From Apostichopus californicus (taxonomy: Eukaryota > Echinodermata > Holothuroidea > Aspidochirotida > Stichopodidae): DNA of 29,810 nt. The notes beneath the pieces are model-generated. The model was not told where the DNA came from. It saw nothing but the letters and a program-made list of their open reading frames with translations, and made no database searches. The position numbers were made by a program, and so were the translations under genes. The stretch is taken from NCBI GenBank assembly GCA_020650975.1, contig JAIPMN010031318.1, positions 7,403 through 37,212 of the forward strand. The letters are read 5' to 3'. This document shows positions 26,301 through 29,810 of this stretch, piece after piece (position 1 is the stretch's first letter; every line of letters starts with the position of its first letter).

Positions 26301-29265
26301 TCAAGTTCATAGTGTAATATTGTAGAGTTTGTCGATAGGTATGACTTTTGTTCATTACTAAATTATATGATATATCAGATTTAAGTTCAACAAAAAGTAC
26401 TCTAGTTTTGACTTTCAGAAACGTCTCACGAAACCCCTGGGATGGACTCACGCACACCCTGGGGGTTTATGCACCCCAGTTAGGGAACCCCTGGTATAGA
26501 TATTAGATACCACTGAGAGGATTACAGGAGAAGTCACAGGGGTAGATTTACCCCTCCTCCCTCCCTCCTTTTTTTTTAATGACTGCCATATCAAACCGGC
26601 ACATTCTATCACAAGATAGCATCTGAAGGCTTCCTCCCTACAAGAATCTAACCCCAAAATATAAAACTGAAAGACAAAATCCTGCCTCTGATGACCACAT
26701 ATGAATCTAGCAAAATTCATCATAATTATTCCAATGCAATTCCAAAGAGGACTGTGAGATAACAGCAGCATTCTGCATATTGACATATTTTTGAGAATTT
26801 ACTACAAAATGTTAAATATACACAAGTAATAGAAATGAACTGATGCATTAATGCAAGCAAGGTATAATCCATTCAACTGAAGACAAAATTATTGCCCAGA
26901 GACTACACGTTGTTTATCAGTGTTAATCACATACAAGAAACAAAGAGGTATATAAAAAATAATTTAAAAAAAACACTGCTACAATTATTACATCATCACT
27001 GATATTAAACTTGACTAGTCAAGTTAATAACCTGCATACTTATTAGCGTTGTGCGGTAGTGTTAATTTCACACAGCCGGTAGTGTTGCAACATGAATCCC
27101 GGTATCGTAACTAATACCGGGATTTTCCTCTACATTTCATCTATGGTTATAAAGCACTTTATTACGAGACTATCGATGTCATTCATTCAATGGCATAGCC
27201 TAGGCCAACTACATACTCTAACACGTACAGGCCTCTATTTTTTAACATACACTTTCAAAACGAAAAGCACAAACCTTGGAAAAAAGCACCCAGCACCATC
27301 ATTCAGTCATACTCGACATACAATATAGAGTTAACATGTTCGCACATGGATAAAACCTGTTATCTGCACACAAACAGAAATTGGGACTACTATAGAATTT
27401 AAACAGCAAGCTCACCTTTTCCCTCTCGACTTTTGCCGATACTGAATTCACATTTGTTCCGATACCCATCCACAATAGGCTGAAACAAAGAAGCGAAAAC
27501 TCATATCCGAATTCATAATTTTTTTAATTACGGAAGAGAGAGGGCATGGAACGTGTCATAAATTCCAATAATCATTTCACTGCAATTATGCATTCCCAGA
27601 CGAGGCTTCTGTTTATATCTGAATAATAACAATTAATGAAGCACCAACAAAAAACTGGTTAAAATAATTACAGAGCACAGAATGATTTATCCAGTATCCC
27701 AATGCAAAATGCTATTCGAAATTGGTCAAATTGCTATGCAAGTCCTAAAGATGTATAGCTTTTCAAGCTGTGTTGGTAGCGGGTACTGCAATGTGAAATC
27801 TGCTGGCCAATTTGTACTGCGTTTGGTCTCTGGCAGGTAAATATATCTTACTTAAGCATTTACTGTATAAGAACTAAAGTTCTGTGGTGAATGTACAGCA
27901 GTGCCTACTTTATACCACTCTGTGTTTAAGGCTACCAGTAGATGTTTTGCTTTCGAAACTAAGATCTCTTCATAAACTGAGAATATTTTTCCAGCTTGAG
28001 TGTACATTAATAAATAATCAGGAGACAATTGTGTTGCTAACATAAGCTCATAGTCAGTTTAAGGCAAGTGAGAGAGTTGCCCTACAAAATATGATGACAG
28101 ATATAAGTAATTCTGTCTTCCACCTGGAAGAGAGACTTTGTTTAGCTTTGCAATTAAACCAAGAGATGCGTTCTCTTGGTCTAGTTTCTATTTTGGTTTT
28201 TCCTTATTTTTTTCTTTTTTAGGTAGCCAGAAAATTGCATAAGTTTCTTTGAAACTTCCTCTCTGGTTTACTTTCATTTCAAGGACAAAGTTTAATAGTC
28301 TGCTTCGTGTATTCTCTTACATGCTATGTTTTCTGTTACTATATAATTAATATTGTTTGTTAATATACCTCTCATTTCCCACCACGGTACTGGTTCTGCA
28401 CCACAGATTTGATAAATAAATGAACTGAAAGAAATTGAATTTCCTTGTATTTATAATTGATTTCTCCAGAACCACTTCAAACACACATGCTTTATTTTTA
28501 ACTTCATCAGAAAGTTTCCACGATCATTTCTTTCATATACTTTAGTTCTGCTCTGCGTTCTATGTATATAATTTATTATTTAATTACGTCCCATCTCTTC
28601 TTTAATGTCATATCGTTGTTATATTACGAAATGAGTGACATAAATTGAAACTGATATTATGAGTTCTAGCATTAAGTCAGAAACACAATTCCATGTATCA
28701 CTTTTTTTGCTTTGTAAAATATCTTCGGAGATCTAGTTCCAACCAAGCGCATAGTAAATACATTTTTTCTTTTACATACCGAGGGTTTAATCGACTCCAG
28801 GTTGATGCATCTACCATCATTTGCAGATCTGTAATTAAAAATCAGTGTCATTACCAAAGAACAAACTTTAACCCTGGTTACAATAAACACAACAATCAGG
28901 AACTCTTTAAATATGGCATCAAATGTAAAATTAGTACAGATGGTCTTCTTAACCTAAAACAAATATAAACTTTGTTCTATCGACCGGATTCAAAAGGTTA
29001 TTAAATAAAGCATAATGACGCAGAATAACCCTATGAATTCCATATTCCATAATAGATAAATTGAAAAAATTCATGTTGAATTTAATGTGCTGATAATGAA
29101 TATATATTATACTACCTTTGCTCATTTAGCCATTTTCTCATCTCTGGAATATTACTCTGAAATTTATCCGTAAGGAATGTCAGGAAGTCTTTCATTGCTG
29201 TTTCCTTCATAGCCAGTTGTTCTTCGTAGGGAAGATGCGCCAACGGTGTTACCGCATTAACAACA
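16926..29265 (-). CDS. TRMT2A: TRMT2A, tRNA/RNA (uracil-5-)-methyltransferase, 12 exons, 5'-partial
   Basis: Exons in transcript order: 29265-29116, 28828-28780, 27479-27416, 25662-25627, 24645-24428, 24023-23920, 22421-22309, 21009-20888, 20107-20032, 19311-19192, 18239-18143, 17349-16926. All are GT-AG with matching phases. They give 523 complete residues, numbered here from the left of the fragment. The enzyme transfers a methyl group from SAM to C5 of uridine, chiefly U54 of the tRNA T loop. Seen: RNKCEF at 73-78, a HEGHW...LTVRT segment, SAM motif DVCCGTGTIG at 271-280, VELCKQAVEDARVNA, DPPRAG at 344-349, nucleophile Cys372 in SCNP, and HCE at 413-415 with the conserved terminal Glu. The N-terminal exons with the RRM seen in human TRMT2A (~625 aa) lie past the right edge. 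TRMT2B is less likely because the central segments match TRMT2A closely. A 100-residue acidic tail (424-523) is unusual. Confidence 0.96.
17350..18142 (-). other. TRMT2A last intron
   Basis: I see no further gene, repeat array or RNA here apart from an A12 run at 17436-17447. Confidence 0.4.
18143..18239 (-). CDS. TRMT2A: TRMT2A exon with catalytic cysteine
   Basis: Encodes RRVIQTLRRCEGMKRL and VYMSCNPYAAWNNFI. The Cys of SCNP (codon 18175-18177) is the nucleophile that attacks C6 of uracil. The acceptor's pyrimidine tract is a short (ATT)n repeat. Confidence 0.96.
18244..18262. repeat. (AAT)n microsatellite at TRMT2A acceptor
   Basis: Six AAT units lie immediately upstream (in transcript sense) of the acceptor for the catalytic-cysteine exon, so they form its pyrimidine tract on the minus strand. 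Confidence 0.9.
18284..18874. repeat. 31-bp minisatellite, about 19 copies
   Basis: Consensus blocks are CACAAGGATTAATACTTC followed by TAACGAGATAGGT. Most copies differ only at the last 2-4 bases (AGGT, AGAT, AGCA). Degenerate copies continue to about 19110. The array fills most of the 952-bp intron between the DPPRAG and catalytic-cysteine exons of TRMT2A. Confidence 0.96.
19192..19311 (-). CDS. TRMT2A: TRMT2A exon with DPPRAG motif
   Basis: Encodes IENATYICGKAEDVLPSVM and then KVIGIIDPPRAGL plus one base. DPPRAG is motif IV of m5U methyltransferases and helps position the target uracil. The acceptor is TCCACAG and the donor GTGAGT. Confidence 0.96.
20032..20107 (-). CDS. TRMT2A: TRMT2A exon, VELCKQAVEDARVNA
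   Basis: Encodes RVKRVIGVELCKQAVEDARV and NAKNN plus one base. The acidic Glu of VIGVE is the usual ribose-contacting residue after motif I in this fold. The acceptor is TCTCAG and the donor GTAATA. Confidence 0.96.
20147..20510 (-). mobile_element. hAT-like non-autonomous element, copy 2
   Basis: Ends CAGGGGTGGGCAACC and GGTTGCCCACCCCAG. The flanks are a perfect 8-bp duplication, CATTAAAT (20139-20146 and 20511-20518). The interior matches 10128-10498 in reverse complement throughout. No coding capacity. It lies in the TRMT2A intron between the VELC and SAM-motif exons. Confidence 0.93.
20888..21009 (-). CDS. TRMT2A: TRMT2A exon with SAM-binding motif I
   Basis: Encodes NTKAAEILF...DWAEV, then VLLDVCCGTGTIGLSLAH. 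DVCCGTGTIG is the SAM-binding glycine-rich loop of the Rossmann-fold methyltransferase domain. The donor is GTGAGT and the acceptor CTGCAG. Confidence 0.97.
21010..22308 (-). other. TRMT2A intron 7
   Basis: Intron between the AFFQ and SAM-motif exons. I see only a CCCT-rich tract (21251-21268) and A-runs near 21950. No RNA gene or element is recognised. Confidence 0.4.
22309..22421 (-). CDS. TRMT2A: TRMT2A exon, LLGLKFRIS..AFFQ segment
   Basis: Encodes LKEKGFQTNF, then GDTHVTEELLGLKFRISQDAFFQ. The (F/A)FQVN motif at its 3' junction is typical of the family. The acceptor at 22422-22423 was chosen over an upstream CAG because it preserves phase and family spacing. Confidence 0.92.
22602..23362. 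repeat. 41-bp minisatellite, about 18.5 copies
   Basis: Unit blocks are CCTGGTACTGTGATAAATTC, TACCCGACCTGTGATGAAT. Variants such as CCATGA, GGTTCTATG and TAAACTC recur at the same spacing. A variant combination at 22771 recurs at 22976, exactly five units on. It lies within a TRMT2A intron. Confidence 0.96.
23920..24023 (-). CDS. TRMT2A: TRMT2A exon, YFTSGPG..SLYLQ segment
   Basis: Encodes EDFEAEKQKLREYF, then TSGPGSSSGMTSLYLQLVGK plus two bases. Two GT donors lie close together. The second (GTGAGA, exon end 23920) gives both the right phase and the same spacing between the LY(F/L) and LLGL blocks as human TRMT2A. Confidence 0.9.
24428..24645 (-). CDS. TRMT2A: TRMT2A exon with HEGHW..LTVRT segment
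   Basis: A 218-nt exon encoding 72 codons: CKNLSPGSKRVVEHMQAYL, then YFDVVSHEGHWSQLTVRT and ending HPQDLSK. This matches the N-lobe of TRMT2A. The acceptor is CACACAG and the donor GTAATG. Confidence 0.95.
24986..25054 (-). ncRNA. tRNA-like sequence (pseudogene or SINE head)
   Basis: On the minus strand, a 69-nt stretch opens TTGGCTA and closes TAGCCAA, a perfect 7-bp acceptor stem. It holds a GACTTCTAT segment like a tRNA-Arg(TCT) anticodon loop and GGTTTGAATCC, one base from the pol III B box. D, anticodon and T stems are poorly paired and two extra bases follow the T arm, so it is not a functional tRNA. Confidence 0.4.
25164..25304. repeat. 31-32-bp tandem repeat, about 4.5 copies
   Basis: Units begin AATATTCA and end ACATACTTATTA. 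The copies get more divergent to the right. AT-rich, in the TRMT2A intron between the micro-exon and the HEGHW exon. Confidence 0.85.
25627..25662 (-). CDS. TRMT2A: TRMT2A 36-nt micro-exon
   Basis: Only 36 nt (2+33+1). Encodes KIVGFRIGQYK, the conserved (I/V)GFR.G.Y strand. The acceptor is a T-run plus GCAG and the donor GTTAGT. It supplies the phase needed between its neighbours, giving the sequence ...YKGGH. Confidence 0.9.
25813..26493. mobile_element. hAT-like element hosting a nested palindrome
   Basis: Ends CAGGGTTTCCCTAACT and, inverted, CAGGGGTTCCCTAACT, a classic hAT terminus. Flanking octamers GTATGGAT (25805-25812) and GTATAGAT (26494-26501) agree at 7 of 8. The 681-bp interior has no transposase and includes the 166-bp palindrome at 25911-26076. 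It lies in the 1.75-kb TRMT2A intron. Confidence 0.85.
25911..26076. repeat. 166-bp near-perfect palindrome
   Basis: Arms 25911-25957 and 26030-26076 are 47 bp each with a single mismatch (25946 against 26041). Inside, imperfect pairing continues toward a GGGCGGAGCCC centre. A 22-bp piece of the left arm (25931-25952) recurs exactly at 26181-26202. Confidence 0.95.
26502..27415 (-). other. Rest of the TRMT2A intron 3
   Basis: Holds a CCCTCC-rich tract (26551-26568), the 14-bp palindrome and hairpin at 27010-27124, and otherwise AT-rich sequence without recognised elements. Confidence 0.4.
27010..27124. repeat. Palindrome and hairpin cluster
   Basis: CTTGACTAGTCAAG (27010-27023) is a perfect palindrome. 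AATCCCGGTAT (27095-27105) pairs exactly with 27114-27124 across 8 bases. CGGTAGTGTT occurs twice between them (27054-27063 and 27077-27086). Confidence 0.85.
27416..27479 (-). CDS. TRMT2A: TRMT2A exon with RNKCEF motif
   Basis: Encodes PIVDGYRNKCEFSIGKSREGK plus one base. RNKCEF is a hallmark of TrmA/RumA-type m5U methyltransferases and begins the RNA-binding N-lobe of the catalytic unit. The acceptor is TTTCAG and the donor GTGAGC. Confidence 0.95.
27480..28779 (-). other. TRMT2A intron 2
   Basis: AT-rich 1.3-kb intron. I see no repeat array, RNA or mobile element in it. Confidence 0.4.
28780..28828 (-). CDS. TRMT2A: TRMT2A exon, 49 nt
   Basis: Encodes SANDGRCINLESIKPS after completing the Arg codon of the preceding exon. 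The LE.(I/V)(K/R)PSP context is conserved upstream of RNKCEF in the family. The donor is GTATGT. Confidence 0.88.
29116..29265 (-). CDS. TRMT2A: TRMT2A exon, first in window
   Basis: Starts with one base completing the previous codon, then encodes VVNAVTPLAHLPYEEQL and continues to KWLNEQR. This is the conserved VTPL..(V/L)PY..QL motif of TRMT2A just after its RRM linker. The acceptor is TCACTCAG and the donor GTAGTA. Confidence 0.93.
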
Positions 29266-29330
29266 CTGAGTGACAGGAGAGAAAACACAGTACTGAGTTA
29301 AATACCATGATACATCTTACATGCTCAATG

Positions 29331-29810
29331 TAGCCTCTATTAATAACAGATATCCACAAAGGATAGCCACAAATGGCTAGCCATGCCTAATGAAGCCACT
29401 ATTAATAACAGATATCCACAAAAGGCTAGCCACAAATGGCTAGCCATGCCTAATGAAGCCACTATTAATAACAGATATCCACAAAAGGATAGCCACAAAT
29501 GGCTGGCCATGCCCAATGTAGCCACTATTAATAACAGATATCCACAAATAGCTAGCCATGCCCAATGTAGCCACTATTAATAACAGATACCCACAAAAGG
29601 ATAGCCACAAATGGCTAGCCATGCCTATAAATGAAGCCACTATTAATAGCAGATATCCACAAAAGGCTAGCCACAAATGGCTAGCCATGCCTAATGAAGC
29701 TACTATTAATAACAGATATCCACAAAAGGATAGCCACAAATGGCTGGCCATGCCCAATGTAGCCACTATTAATAACAGATATCCACAAATAGCTAGCCAT
29801 GCCCAATGTA
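29331..29810. repeat. 63-bp minisatellite with four-unit higher-order period, runs off the edge
   Basis: Units read ACTATTAATAACAGATATCC, ACAAAAGG(C/A)T, AGCCACAAAT, GGC(T)(A/G)GCC and a variable end. Every fourth unit is shorter (49 bp). The four-unit block repeats with a 241-bp shift (29461 to 29702). Because 63 is a multiple of 3, spurious open frames appear on both strands. It lies in the TRMT2A intron upstream of the first exon seen. Confidence 0.95.

Noticed and set aside
29340..29766. Repetitive open frames on both strands with MASHLWL-type units
   Set aside because: They arise because the 63-bp repeat unit is a multiple of three. Both strands are open and the array is intronic.

Overview
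The window is eukaryotic nuclear DNA. It holds two multi-exon genes with GT-AG introns of roughly 0.15-1.75 kb, in an AT-rich background full of tandem repeats and small non-autonomous transposons. Both proteins are animal orthologues. The gene lengths, repeat load and transposon types fit a marine invertebrate, perhaps a deuterostome such as an echinoderm, but the species cannot be fixed from sequence alone.

Plus strand, about 1.4-13.4 kb: a complete FKBP6-like gene. It is the orthologue group of vertebrate FKBP6 and insect Shutdown, the HSP90 co-chaperones of piRNA loading. I traced 14 coding exons (1437-13351, 1437 nt, 478 residues) with matching phase at every junction. The order is an acidic N-terminal extension, an FKBP domain with substituted catalytic-pocket residues, a TPR domain with all five HSP90-clamp residues, and a C-terminal extension.

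Minus strand, from the right edge to 16.9 kb: the C-terminal 12 coding exons (29265-16926, 523 complete residues) of TRMT2A, the tRNA/RNA m5U methyltransferase. The SAM-binding motif, DPPRAG motif, catalytic cysteine and terminal HCE motif are all present. The N-terminal part, where the family has an RRM, lies beyond the right edge. The protein ends in an unusual 100-residue acidic Ser/Glu/Thr-rich tail.

The two genes converge on a 3.6 kb intergenic stretch (13352-16925). It carries a 1.03 kb foldback-like inverted-repeat element and no gene I can recognise.

The introns hold most of the unusual structure. There are four hAT-like non-autonomous elements with 8-bp target duplications, plus a shorter, less certain one. 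Two of the hAT-like elements belong to one family in opposite orientation, one in each gene. A near-perfect 166-bp palindrome is nested in another element. Three minisatellites (31, 41 and 63 bp units, two with higher-order structure) lie in TRMT2A introns, and a 56-bp tandem duplication copies the last codons and stop of FKBP6 into its 3' UTR. I found no operon, CRISPR array or other prokaryote-type system, and no clearly new multi-gene system. The points worth following are the repeat architectures and the gene-structure oddities.
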